From Sorghum bicolor (Eukaryota; Streptophyta; Magnoliopsida; Poales; Poaceae), in contig NC_012876.2 of the NCBI RefSeq assembly GCF_000003195.3, forward strand, positions 7,380,665 through 7,444,664: DNA of 64,000 bases, read 5' to 3'. The translations under genes and the position numbers were made by a program. The first letter of the stretch is position 1. Each line of letters starts with the position of its first letter. Of this stretch, positions 21,460 through 33,455 are shown piece by piece. The notes beneath the pieces are model-generated. The model searched no databases, was not told the DNA's origin, and saw only the letters and a program-made list of their open reading frames with translations.

Positions 21460-21635
21460 GAAGGTGTCAGAGAGGAAGGTGTGTAGAGAGGGGGGAAATG
21501 GCCCTACTGTGCCGGAGATTTGTCCCCTTTCTGTCACGCCCCGTGCATGACCTTGTCGGAAGCATGGAGGACAGCACTGCGTCCATCAGACAACACTGCA
21601 GCCCCAGAGCCTTGGGTGCTCGGGGCGCTAGGTTC
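21460..21635. other. Short flank between the hAT and copia elements
   Basis: It starts with a tandem TCAGAGAGGAAGGTG pair and a G-rich stretch. From 21532 (TGTCACGCCC) it looks like the start of an LTR or other repeat that resumes after the copia element (27977 to about 28165). No gene. Confidence 0.4.
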
Positions 21636-22497
21636 TGTTGAATATAATGGGCCTTTAGCCCATAATTATATTTAATGATTAATTAAAGAACCCATAATAA
21701 ATGCTATAATGAAAACGGTTTAGTACTGTATTGATGATTGACCATGTGTTAACTCAACTTAAATATGTGGCTTTTGTTAGCTCCTATGGAGAAGTTGAGG
21801 AAGGGAAAAAGGGTGCCACACGCGCGCGCGCCCCGCTGCCACCGTCGAGCCGTGCCGTGCCGAGGCGTGGCGTGCGTGCGTTCTTGTATTGTTGCTAATT
21901 GATGGACTCGGTTTATGGCAATTAAATGTGATTAATTGTCATCAATCAGACGTTTCCTCCTGGGGCCTATATATTCCATACGCGTGACACTCTTTCCTTA
22001 CATGCGAGACACAATCAGTCCTCTCGCTTTCTATCGAGTTGCTCTCTGTTTGTTCCCGTCCTGAACCTCTGCGCGCACAGAGATCGGGAGAGCAGGCCTC
22101 CGGAACCCGACGTCCTACATCGAAGTGTCTTCCGCGACTGCTCACCGATGAGATCGTCTTCTTCCACTCCGGCGGATCGAGATCGACTACTGCGTTCGCG
22201 GGACTGCACTGCGAACATCTTCCTGCATCGACTGTGGTCCGCTACTTCACGCAACGCACTATATCGACTAGTGCGAATGGAGCCGCCGGTGCCTTCGGCA
22301 CTGGTCCCTCCTCGGGGTACAATCCTAATCGATTGTCTTTTATTTTCAGTATGTCTGTTGTAGTTGCAGTAGTTCTTGCAATGTTTATCTCTAAACTAGG
22401 TAGTGATAAAATTGCACACGTGCACATATATACCACCACAATATTATGCGTAATTTTCTAGATTAAATCAAACATTAAAATGTCTAATTTTGTAACA
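21636..22497 (+). repeat. 5' LTR of the copia element
   Basis: 862 bp. Compared with the 3' LTR it lacks blocks corresponding to about 27185-27290, 27535-27577 and 27642-27665. Near its end, 22261-22316 can encode the Gag N-terminus in frame, but the ATG seen in the 3' LTR (27735) is ATA here. Confidence 0.92.
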
Positions 22498-22531
22498 ATC
22501 CAAAATCTGATATTAGGCATTTTTGTGTTAG

Positions 22532-25500
22532 TGGTTTTGCTGCTGCGTTAAAACCGGATGCGTTTGATGGTTCAAACTATAAGCGGTGGCGCGCGAGAAT
22601 GAAATTGTGGTTAACTGCTATGAGTTGCTACAACGCCGCGAAGGGGAAGCCGGAACAGTTTACTCCTGATGAGGAGCAAACGTTCATGGCAGCGGATAAC
22701 CTCTTTAGAGGCGCCGTGATTAGTGCGCTCGATAAAAAGTATGTTGACAACTATATCATTTGCACCACTGCTAAGGAATTATGGGATGCGTTTGAGGCCA
22801 AGTTCGGGGTTTCTGATGCTGGTAGCGAGCTGTACCTCATGGAGCAACTGTTTGATTACAAAATGGTGGATAACCGTTCTGTGATTGAACAAGCACATGA
22901 GATACAGGCACTAGCTAAGGAATTAGAACAATTCTCTTGTGTGTTGCCTGAAAAGTTTGTGGCCGGTGGTATAATCGCTAAGCTGCCACTTTCTTGGAAG
23001 GATTTTGCTACTTCTCTAAAACATCAGAGAAAAGAGTTTGGTCTTGCCGAACTCATGGGAACTCTTGATGTTGAGGAGAAGGCGTTGAGTCTTCTAGTGC
23101 CAATGTGGTGCAAAAGAAAAGGCAATTCGCATTCCGTAATAAAAAAAGAACAAGCAAGAGAACAAGCAAGGGACAAATCTGAAGCCAAAGCAAACTGCAA
23201 CTTTTAAGAAGAAAAAGACAGATAGAGGCTGCTTTGTTTGCGGTAGCGATGACCACTGGGCAAGTGCTTGTCCACATCGCAAATTCAAACGAGAAGAGAA
23301 AAAGTCAGTGAATATGGTCATTACCGAGGCTGAAGGAGGAACATCTTGGTATGGTAATTATTTATCTATTGTTCTTTCAGTCTGTCATTCATCTGAGTGG
23401 TGGATGGATACTGAGGCTAATTTTCATGTATGTGCTGACATCTCTTTGTTTTCTTCTTATCAGGCCGGCGACACTGGAGTCTTACTGATGGGGAATGGCT
23501 CTCATGCGCGTGTTCTTGGTGTTGGTACGGTCATTGTGAAGTTCACTTCGGGAAAGACGGTGCTGACGAAGAACGTGCAGCATGTCCCCTCCATAAAAAA
23601 AAATCTAGTTAGCGGCTCACAGCTTTACAGAGATGGCTACAATATAGTCTTTGAGGCCAATAAAATTATACTTTCAAAGTTTGGAACTTTTATTGGTAAA
23701 GGTTATGATTGCGGAGGCTTGTTCCGCTTATCTATGCATGATGTGTGTAATAAAATCGTGAACCATACTATTATTTCGAATGAGTTTGGCATTCGCGATT
23801 TTGTCTTGTTAATTATGGTTGTTTAACGCGGCTAGCAAATATGAATTTAATCCCGAAATTTAATTTAGTCAAAGGTTCTAAGTGCCATGTATGTGTGCAA
23901 TCTAAGCAACCTCGCAAGCCTCACAAGGCTGCGGAGGCGAGGAACTTGGCACCATTAGAATTAATCCATTCCGATCTATGCGAGATGAATGGTGAGTTGA
24001 CTAAAGGTGGTAAACGATACTTCATTACATTTATAGACGATTGTACTAGATTTTGTCATGTGTACTTGCTTAAAACAAAGGATGAAGCATTACAATATTT
24101 TAAAGCCTATAAAGCTGAAGTAGAAAATCAACTTGAGAGGAAAATTAAACGCTTAAGGTCCGATCGTGGTGGAGAATATTTTTCAAGTGATTTTTCTGAT
24201 TTCTGCGTAGAACATGGAATTATTCATGAGAGGACACCGCCATACTCACCACAGTCCAATGGGATTGCTGAAAGAAAGAATCGTACTCTAACTGAGATGG
24301 TTAACGCCATGTTAGAGACTTCGGGACTATCTAAAGAATGGTGGGGTGAGGCGATATTGACAGCATGTTATGCCCTGAATAGAGTTCCTACAAAGAATAA
24401 AGAAATCACACCATTTGAGGAATGGGAAAATAAAATAATAAATGTCTCCTATTTGCGTACTTGGGGTTGTTTCGCTAAAGTGAATGTGCCAATAAACAAG
24501 AAACGCAAACTCGGACCTAAGACAGTTGATTGTATTATCCTTGGTTATGCTACTCACAGCGTAGGGTATAGATTTTTAATTATAAATTCTGGAGTACCAG
24601 ATATGCATGTTGGTACTATAATAGAATCAAGAGATGCAACATTCTTTGAAACTGAGTTTCCTATGAAAAGTACACCTAATATTTCTAGTCATGAGTCTAT
24701 AAATTACCATGAGCAATTTATTCCGATAGAACAATCTGAGGAACCTCATGTTCACTATCCTGAGGAGGATGATAATGTAGTCACTCGAACGAGCAAAAGA
24801 CAAAAAAAAAGTGAAGTCTTTTGGAGATGACTATATTGTGTACCTCGTGGATGATACCCCAACAACCATTAAAGAGGCACTTTCCTCTCCTGATGCTAAC
24901 TTGTGGAAGGAAGCAATAAGGACTAAGATGGATTCAATAATGTCTAATGGAACTTGGGAAGTGGTTGAACGGCCTTATGGGTGTAAACCTATAGGGTGTA
25001 AATGGGTGTTCAAGAAAAAGCTTAGGCCTGATGGTACAATTGAGAGGTACAAGGCTAGGCTTGTGGCTAAGGGTTATACCCAAAGAGAAGTGGAATATTT
25101 CTTTGATACTTATTCACCTGTTGCCCGTTTGACCACAATTCGAGTGTTACTATCTTTGGCTGCCTCTCATGGTCTTCTCATTCATCAGATGGATGTGAAG
25201 ACAGCTTTCCTAATTGGAGAGTTGGAGGAAGAGATCTATATGGATCAGCCTGATGGATTTGTAACAAGTGGTCAACAGGGCAAGGTGTGTAAGTTATTAA
25301 AATCCCTATATGGCCTAAAACAAGCTCCAAAATAATGGCATGAGAAGTTTGACAGAACTTTAACTTCTGTCGGCTTTGCTGTTAATGAAGCTGACAAATG
25401 TATGTACTATAGGTTTGGTGGGGGTGAAGGTGTGATCCTTTGTCTGTACGTGGATGACATACTGATCCTTGGGACAAGCCTTGATGTGATCAAGGAAGTT

Positions 25501-26398
25501 AAAGACTTTTTGTCTAATAACTTTGAGATGAAAGATTTGGGAGAAGCTGATGTTATTCTAAACATTAAGCTTTCAAGAGAAGGTAATGGTGGGATTACAC
25601 TTGTGCAATCCCACTATGTGGAAAAGATTTTAAGTCGCTTTGGGTATAGTGACTGTCAATCTGCTCCTACGCCTTATGATCCTAGTGTGCTATTGAGGAA
25701 AAATCAAAGAATAGCAAGGGATCAACTAAGATTCTCCCAAATTATAGGCTCATTGATGTACCTTGCAAGTGCCACGAGGCCTGATATCTCGTTTGCAGTG
25801 AGCAAACTTAGTCGGTTTGTGTCAAATCCGGGAGATATTCATTGGCAAGCTCTTGAGAGAGTGATGCGCTATCTGAAATGTACTGTGAGCTATGGCATTC
25901 ACTATACCGGATACCCAAAGGTATTAGAGGGCTATTGTGATGCAAATTGGATATCTGATGTTGATGTTAAAGGCCACAAGTGGATATGTGTTTTTGCTTG
26001 GAGGTGGCGCTGTTTCATGGAAGTCTTGCGAGCAGACTATCTTAACGAAGTCAACCATGGAAGCAGAACTCACAGCATTAGACACCGCCGGCACTGAGGC
26101 CGAGTGGCTTCACGAACTCCTGATGGATCTACCGGTGGTTGAAAAAACTGTGACGGCTATTTCCATGAACTGTGACAATCAAACGGTGATCACAAAAGTC
26201 AACTGTTCTAAGGACAACATGAAGTCTACTAGGCATGCCAAACGGCGTTTGAAGACTGTCAGAAAATTGAGAAACTCCGGAGTTATAGCATTGGACTATG
26301 TCCATACATTTAAGAATCTGGCAGATCAATTCACAAAGGGACTATCCCGTAATGTGATAGATAGTGCATCGAGTGAGATGGGTTTGAGACCCACGTGA
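22532..26398 (+). pseudogene. Copia Gag-Pol polyprotein, multiply frameshifted
   Basis: Gag occupies 22532-23207, followed by a zinc knuckle in another frame (23230-23271, CFVCGSDDHWASAC). The protease start at 23407 reads DTEA where the family has DTGA or DSGA, so the active-site turn is altered. Integrase (about 23880-24420) keeps the zinc-finger tail CHVC and the catalytic acidic residues in SDL, RSDRGGEY and AERKNR. Reverse transcriptase (about 24890-25560) has YVDD at 25447-25458. RNase H lies at about 25920-26350 ([15 protein letters not shown]). Breaks: frameshifts after Gag, between protease and integrase, in the poly-A run 24800-24809, and within RNase H near 25970; an in-frame TAA at 25333-25335. 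No functional product is expected. Confidence 0.9.
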
Positions 26399-26941
26399 GG
26401 TCTACCATGGTGGCAACCTATTCTATAGGATCGGAGATCCCGTGAAGTAGAATGGTGAAACAAGCCAGAAGTAGATTGTGAGGAAAGACCCTTTACTTAA
26501 CTGATCTCAATTGCACTTCTTTCCTAAGTCTGTAAGGAAGGCTGGTTATATACCTTAATGTATTCCAAAGCGGCTTGTGAAGCGATAGATGTTGTCCTAC
26601 AGAACATCTTTAAGGAATACACCTATATGAGTTTGACTGTTAGTCACAGTCTATGAGATTTGGGTGATCTCTAGATACTCATGAATGGGCTAGAAGTATG
26701 ACTTATATGCTTCAACTAGAGGGGATGTTCATGCAACCCTGTATCAGTTATGAATTTAGATGAAGCTTATATCACAGAAAACTTGCAATTCAAGGCATAG
26801 TCCATTGTTCAAGTTGTGACTAAGTGTAGTCTGTACTCTAAGTGGAAGTTCAACTTAACAGTCTCCACTGAAACGACTGCTATATGAAACGATATGGAAA
26901 TTCGAGAGCTTTTCTTATGTGCCCTAGAAATAGGTGGGGAT
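26399..26941 (+). other. 3' untranslated region of the copia element
   Basis: Non-coding sequence between the RNase H stop and the 3' LTR, ending in the purine tract. I see no further gene. Confidence 0.6.
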
Positions 26942-27971
26942 TGTTGAATATAATGGGCCTTTAGCCCATAATTATATTTGATGATTAATTCAAGTGCCCA
27001 TAATAAATGCTATAATGAAAACGGTTTAGTACCGTATTGATGATTGACCATATGTTAACTCAACTTAAATAGGTGGCCTTTGTTAGCTCCTATGGAGAAG
27101 TTGAGGAAGGGAAAAAGGGTGCCACACGCGCGCGCGCCGCCGCCGCCGAGCCGTGGCGTGGCGTGGCGTGCGTGCGTGCGTGCGTGCTTGTCTTGTCTTA
27201 TCGAGATGACACACGAGGACCAGACGTGACATGGCACACACGTGGTGAATAAGGAAAGGGAGGAAAACAAGATCTTACCGTTGTGTAATTAATGGCAATT
27301 AATTGCTAATTGATTGACTCGGTTTATGGCAATTAAATGTGATTAATTGTCATCAATCAGACGTTTCCACCTGGGGCCTATATATTCCATACGTGTGACA
27401 CTCTTTCCTTACCTGCAGGACACAATCAGTCCTCTCTCTTCCGGTCGAGTTGCTCTCTGTTCGTCCCCGTCCCGAACCTCTGCGCGCACAGAGATCGGGA
27501 GAGCAGGCCTCCGAAACACGACTTCCTACATCGACACACCTGCTCGGGTGTGCAGGCAATCAGATTTTTGGGGAGCGTCTTCCACGACTGCTCACCGACG
27601 AGATCATCTTCTTCCACTCCGGTGGATCGAGATCGACTACTGCGTCTTCGTCTTTTTCCTGGTGGACGTTCGCGGGACTGCACTGCGAACATCTTCCTGC
27701 ATCGACTGTGGTCCGCTACTTCACGCAACGCACTATGTCGACTAGTGCGAATGGAGCCGCCGGTGCCTTCGGCACTGGTCCCTCCTCGGGGTACAATCCT
27801 AATCGATTGACTTTTATTTTCAGTATGTCTGTTGTAGTTGCAGTAGTTCTTGCAATGTTTATCTCTAAACTGAGTAGTGATAAAATTGCACACGTGCACA
27901 TATATACCACCACAATATTATGCGTAATTTTTTAGATTAAATCAAACATTAAAATGTCTAATTTTCTAACA
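26942..27971 (+). repeat. 3' LTR of the copia element
   Basis: 1030 bp and longer than the 5' copy. It retains ATG at 27735-27737 starting an MSTSANGAAG-type reading frame that stays open to the GGGGTAC splice-donor-like site near 27789. Confidence 0.92.
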
Positions 27972-27976
27972 GGTTC

Positions 27977-28373
27977 TAGCCTAGATGGCCTGTGCTGGAG
28001 ACCGGGGCCAGGGGATCGGGCCGAGCATCCCATTGATCAGGAGCCCCGAGCAGAGGCGGTGAGCATACTAGGGCTCTGCCCTATCGTTGGCCAGAAGGTA
28101 TACTTGAGGGGTGTAGCCCCTGAGTCCGCGAGCGATTCTAGCTAGAGGGGATCAGGGATGTAACATGACCCTATGTTAGGATCTAGTGAAACTTCAAGGT
28201 CAACACAGCCGATTAACCAATGCCAGATCAAAATCTGGAAGTAAAAGCTGGTTCCAAACCGGCAGTGATCCCTAGTTATGGCCTTATGGGTAGCCAGAAG
28301 CCAAATGCTTGATCGATCCCAAAAAAAAAAGTCACTATCAGGTGCAGCCGGACGTCAATGAAGGGCCAGTGTT
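27977..28373. other. Intergenic sequence upstream of GLP2
   Basis: 27977 to about 28165 continues the repeat-like sequence interrupted by the copia element and ends GGGATGTAACA. The rest, from about 28280, matches the region upstream of GLP3 (from about 37870). No gene. Confidence 0.45.
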
Positions 28374-28647
28374 CAGGGATGAAAACGGTACGGTTATTTT
28401 CCGACCGTATTCGAGACCGAATTCGTTTAGAGGAGTTCAGATCTATCCGTATTCGAGTCGGAATATTCAACATCCAATACTGTATCCGTATCCGAATACT
28501 TAAATCGTATATTTATAATGTCGACATCTAATCCTATCTTATGACATGGTTGACATTATCCGTATTCGAATCCGAATCCGACCAAAAATATGAAAACAAA
28601 TATGATATTGGTGATATCTGTCCGTATCTGGTCCGTTTTCATCCCTA
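28374..28647. mobile_element. hAT-type MITE, 274 bp
   Basis: The terminal inverted repeats are CAGGGATGAAAACGG and the complement of TAGGGATGAAAACGG. The interior holds repeated CCGTATTCGAATCCG-like motifs. The flanks are an imperfect 8-bp duplication CCAGTGTT/CCAGTATC. The paralogous site upstream of GLP3 (about 37950-37970) lacks the insert, which supports the boundaries. Confidence 0.75.
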
Positions 28648-28884
28648 CCAGTATCATATCAAAAAGTCTGGGATCTGGTGAAAAGAAAAAATATATTTTC
28701 CTAATGCTGTGGCAATAGCAGGCTGCAGCATTATGGGATGACCGTGTGGTGGAGCACAAAGAACAGATGATGGTTTGGTCTTGTACCGATAGATACTTCA
28801 CCTCTAGATTAACTCAAAGGTAAAACGTGCTGTAGCTACCCTGTTAGGCTTTTACCAAGTTCGTCCCTGCCTTGGTACGGAAGC

Positions 28885-29640
28885 ATTCCAGTTGACCAAG
28901 TAAACATTGGAAACATGAGTTGACTCTTTCTGCTGTATAGTGGTCGCGAATGACGAGATGGAGATTATATATTAAATAGTTATATGATCAAGGTGAAGAT
29001 ACTATATATACATGTGTTATAGACAGGCTTCCCCACTGTTGACTCTTTCTACCTTTTATTAGCGAGGAGTTGACTCTTTCTATACATATGTTAGCACAAC
29101 CATCGACGGACCTTTTGAAGCATTTCTCTTGTATACGCAACTATCACAGTCAGAACCAATGGTGATGAAATGCAAGAAAATAAGCATGTTAGACCATAAG
29201 CTAGTAAAATATCAACCAACAAAAGATTGACAGGGAAAAAAGTAGTTTTATTTTATATAAGTTCTGGTTTAAATCATGCCCGCTAAGCAATCCATATACT
29301 TCACGTATTAGTGTAAAGCTACTAAGAAGCAATCAGTGCTTGACCTAGTAAAGCGTGTACCACAGTTCTCACAAGCAAAAAAAAAGGTGACCACCAAACA
29401 AACAATGGAAACATTAATCGTCTTGAATGACGAAATATATGGAGATTGTTGGATAGTTATAATGATATGAAGTGGAAAAAGTAATAAAGATTTTATATGA
29501 CGGTCATATACTTTCGCATTGTAGACTATTTCTATATTTCTTTGTGAGTTGACTGTTTCCATACTTACGTTAGCACAAGCAAAGATTGTCTGATGAACCA
29601 TTTTTCTTGTTTACGCAGCTATCACTGTCCACCATCAGCA
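28885..29640 (+). promoter_or_regulatory. Duplicated W-box-bearing upstream module of GLP2
   Basis: Two diverged copies of a module lie at about 28885-29160 and 29385-29640. Each has a GAGTTGACT(C/G)TTTC block followed by TATGTTAGCACAA-like sequence and a CGCAGCTATCAC-like end. TTGAC cores (WRKY W-box core) are at 28892, 28920, 29039, 29070 and 29549. GLP3 has a single copy (about 38090-38285, TTGAC at 38186). Barley GER4 is known for W-box clusters generated by promoter duplication (recalled). Function here is inferred. Confidence 0.5.
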
Positions 29641-30029
29641 ACGCACTCATACCAATGTCTTTTCATGCATCTGATGCTCAAATGGATGTCCAAATTATCG
29701 GTTTTATCCAAATTCGAATCCACTAACCGATCTCCTCCATTTTGCGGTTTACTTCCAAAGGTTTTAAAATTTCAATCAATTTATGTGACCACTAGAAATC
29801 TTGATTTTGTGGTTTTCTTCCAATTTGTAAAATTGATATTTAAAACGATGATAGTATGCTTGAACCCAGACACCTAGAAACACAAAAAGAAAACAAAGAG
29901 TACACTTTGGTAATATATATATGCTGTGCTGCAACTGCAAGCAAAGAGACCATGCACGCTGATTTTGTTAGTCGTATGGTGCGTGTGAAAATATTATTAA
30001 AAGTAGGGTAGGTTTGGAAAGTCGATATC

Positions 30030-30254
30030 ACTGCCAAGACTGTTTCTTCGATCAGTTCTCCTGATAGGTTCAACTTATAACTTTTTCAGCCATTAACACG
30101 TACACGTTGCCACATGAGCATGCGGCAGGCTATATAACCTCTCCATCCCCATGGCGAAGGCATCAACAAGACAGACACAAACACCACAAGCTAAGAAGCT
30201 CCATAGCTGAATTCAGAGACTGCAAACACGTACAAAAAGCGTGTGCAAAACCAA
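30030..30254 (+). promoter_or_regulatory. GLP2 proximal promoter
   Basis: TATA box TATATAA at 30131-30137, 124 bp before the ATG. It shares AGACTGTTTCTTC, AGGTTCAACTT and CACGTACACGT (two ACGT cores) with the other two genes but is the most diverged. The palindromic GCCGCTGTGGCA block is replaced by GAGCATGCGGCAGG. Confidence 0.65.
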
Positions 30255-31103
30255 ATGGCTGCCTCCAGCTACTTCATTCTCGTTTCTTTTGTAGCATTTG
30301 TCATTTCACAGGCCACTGCCTCTGACCCTAGCCCCCTCCAAGACTTTTGTGTTGCCGACAAACATTCTCCAGGTATGCATACTCTCGCTTTAACTCAAGC
30401 TGTTTTCTTATACTAAATCTCTAATCAAATAAGAATCATTTGTTCAAACAAACATCTACATACAACAAGCATTTCTAGGTATGGCCTAATGACATGTTCT
30501 TCATCTAACTATTTGCCTTTGTCTATGCATACAGTGAAGGTGAATGGATTTGTTTGCAAGGACCCAATGGCTGTGAACGCAGATGACTTCTTCAAGGCAG
30601 CAAAACTTGACCAGCCTAGAGACACCATGAAGAGCAAGGTCGGATCTAACGTTACTTTGATCAATGTCATGCAGTTGCCTGGACTCAACACCCTTGGCAT
30701 CTCGATGGCTCGCATTGACTATGCACCATTAGGTCAGAATCCTCCACACACACATCCTCGTGCCACAGAGATTCTCACCGTGCTTGAGGGTACACTCTAT
30801 GTTGGATTTGTCACCTCCAACACAGACAACGGTAACAAGCTATTCACCAAGGTTCTCAACAAGGGTGACGTGTTTGTGTTCCCCCAAGGGCTCATACACT
30901 TCCAATTCAACCCAGTCCATGACAAGCCAGCTGTCGCGATCGCTGCACTAAGCAGCCAGAACCCTGGGGCTATTACTATTGCCAACGCGGTCTTTGGATC
31001 AAAACCGCCCATCTCAGATGATGTCTTGGCCAAGGCTTTCCAGGTGCAAAAGGGAACAATTGATTGGCTCCAAGCTCAGTTTTGGGAGAACAACCACAAC
31101 TAA
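30255..31103 (+). CDS. Germin-like protein 2 (cupin)
   Basis: Exons 30255-30372 and 30535-31103 with a 162-bp phase-1 intron; 228 residues. The signal peptide is residues 1-22, slightly diverged from GLP1 ([12 protein letters not shown]). The disulfide cysteines C32 and C47, the N78-V-T site and metal ligands H111, H113, E118 and H161 are all kept. It differs from GLP1 at few mature positions, such as K63, Q66, M97 and N148 before the KGD-like tripeptide. Expected role is as for GLP1: a secreted, Mn-binding, oligomeric apoplastic protein. It has its own TATA box and a duplicated upstream W-box module, so expression may differ from its neighbours. Confidence 0.95.
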
Positions 31104-32085
31104 GTAAATTGGGAGTCACTTCATTGTATGAAGATAGGTTTATATATGTATTTTGCATTACTCCCGTGTGTATTCAATTATGACATGCTAAGACAATATG
31201 GTAGAATAATTAAATGGGAAGTGTATGTAACCAATCACTATTTTTGTGTTTCTCCTACAAGCTATATCACCATGTTCTAGTTGAATATTTGAACTGAAGT
31301 ACGTGAGGATCCTACATAATTTATTGGATATTGTTTGTATATGATATGCCGTTACATATATCAACAATATTTCTTGACATTAATTTGGAGATGAATATTG
31401 CATGGAGCCTTTCCAAATTACTAGGCTAAACTGAACTATCAACCGGTAGATCGGCTAAGACTAAATTAATCGACCCAGTAGGCCTTGGACTCCAGTCTCC
31501 TTGGAGCCAACGACCAGTGTGTTCCACTAGCTAGATTCATATAGTAACGGAGATCAAGTACCATACGTGGCCACATCCAATTCCAACAATGTAATGACTA
31601 GTAAAATTCACTTTACAAATTCAACACAAAAGTTCACACACATGAGAAGCAAATTGGGAGCTAGCGATTAGGAGCTTGAGATAAGTTTGTAATCACGAGG
31701 CAACATTCAGGAAATTTCACTTCAGATATGGGAGCTAGCAAGATTGCACTAATGCATTGCAGTAACTAGATGGTAGCTACGACCAACATTCAGGAAATTT
31801 CACTGTCCGACAAATCGAGATGGATGAACATGCAGTAACCGGGTAGCTAACAAATTACCTCCTGAAAGAAGTCTTACATTTAGAAACTGGTACCTTGTTG
31901 TCTATTGAACAAATTAATAATTCAGAATATTTGTTGTGTCCGAACTGAGAGTAAAAGGAGCTAGTGCTTCGATGGGAAGACTGAAAGTGTCATGGAAAGG
32001 ATGAACTGCGCCTTCCTTTCAGAAGAAAGAAAGAACAGAACAGAACATAAATATTCATCGAAAATATGGTGTCCTTTAATTAGTA
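31104..32085. other. GLP2 downstream region
   Basis: AT-rich 3' flank. The first ~200 bp match the GLP3 3' flank closely. 31340-31660 matches 40415-40740, and 31648-32085 matches 17183-17560. I see no complete gene; minus-strand open fragments here belong to the decayed gene described at 32197-36345. Confidence 0.6.
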
Positions 32086-32190
32086 TTCCCTCCGTCCCAA
32101 ATTACAAGTCCCTTGACTTTTTATTGCAACCATTTTGGTATGTATCCAGATATAATAATATGTCCAAAAAAAGTCAAAGCGACGTCGCCT
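32086..32190. mobile_element. MITE-like insertion (Stowaway-type left end)
   Basis: An insert of about 105 bp starting TTCCCTCCGTCCCAAATTAC, a typical grass Stowaway terminus, flanked by TTAGTA on both sides (32080-32085, 32191-32196). The GLP1-flank copy near 17568 has one uninterrupted TTAGTA, i.e. an empty site. The right end lacks the matching inverted repeat, so the element is incomplete or atypical. Confidence 0.55.
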
Positions 32191-33455
32191 TTAGTATGCT
32201 TTTAGCAACAGAGAAAGACAAATGAAAGTTCATATCCTTGTTCAGAAGATAATTTATCACTGATGTTGATGCAAACTTGCTGACATCCTCAAAAGCAACA
32301 AACAATCCCATGAAAATTAAAATTGTTTTGCAGTTCCAACAATGGGGCTGCTGCAGTGCTAGCTGCTGACTGGCGGGCTACCTATTGGCCCTCTAGTGCT
32401 GAATGGCAAGTTGCCTGCTGGTCCCTTTTGATTCTGTTCCATCATCAACAAGGTAGACCGGAAGCTAACCATGATTTCGCCCGGCTTTCCTCTGCACAGC
32501 CGCATGGAGAGTTGGAGATTGGCTGCTGCAACCTCTCTCTTGCATAAGCGATGCCCTCAATGACATGTGACATTCTTGGGCGAGAAGTTGATCAATAGAC
32601 TATATATGAGTCCTTGCGAACCCTAGGCAACGCCAGCGCCTTTATCAAGGCCCGCCAACAGAGTAGATCCCTCTTTGCTATCTCAATGATGCTGCTCAGA
32701 TATTTGCTAGCTTCCTTGTCAAGCAATTCTGTAATACCTGATTTTAAGGACAAAATCATATATACACTATATATGAGTCTTAAAGGTCAAATCTCACATA
32801 TAGCTATAAATAAGAGTAATATCAATAGACAATGCATAAATCATATAACGTACTTAGTAAATCAGTGATAACCTTAGGCAGCAAAAACAACGGAAGATAA
32901 ATCCAGACTTCGGGTATCAACTCATGATCACAAGCCTAAAGCTTCTCCTGAGGTGTGGGGGAAATAGCAAGAGTGAGTCCCTGTCGAACTCCACAAATAT
33001 AGCAATAAGGTAGTAGCAGATCCCACAAACTCATGATCAATGTGATATAAATAATGTAGAGCATAAAACAATAAACATTGAGCATAATAACATAATAAGA
33101 ATCATCATCTTTAATGTAAGAGTCCCCAAGGCCGCTCATGACCATGAGCATAGCTAGTATACTAGTTTATTAAACACTCTGCAGAGGTTGTACATCTTTA
33201 TCCATGAGTAATGATTTACCCTTTCACCCGAGGTCGCGAGTCTCTTAACCCCCTTCCTAGGGTGGTCGGCAGGATTCACTATGAAACCTTTTAAAAGTTC
33301 ATCTGACAAGTTAGGGCCGCATGTTCCCAATCAGTGCGCACATATAGAACCACCTTCCAAATGGCACAATGATGTGCAGCCTATACACATAAGGACAGAG
33401 GCCGCACTATACCCAAAATGCAAGCCCCTCGAGTGCCCTTACGAGTAACCTCTAA

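Larger units (their letters stand above)
21636..27971 (+). mobile_element. Ty1/copia retrotransposon, decayed
   Basis: LTRs 21636-22497 (862 bp) and 26942-27971 (1030 bp) start TGTTGAATA and end TAACA. The flanks are a perfect 5-bp duplication GGTTC (21631-21635 and 27972-27976). Internal order is gag, protease, integrase, reverse transcriptase, RNase H, the copia arrangement. A purine-rich tract (AATAGGTGGGGA) precedes the 3' LTR at 26930-26941. The LTRs differ by several indels, so insertion is old. I could not identify a canonical Met-tRNA primer site at 22498. Confidence 0.92.

Noticed and set aside
21532..28165. A small LTR-like unit TGTCACGCCC ... GGGATGTAACA split by the copia element
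   Set aside because: Ends look LTR-like, but flanking 5-mers (CTTTC and TGACC) do not match and no second copy is in the window.
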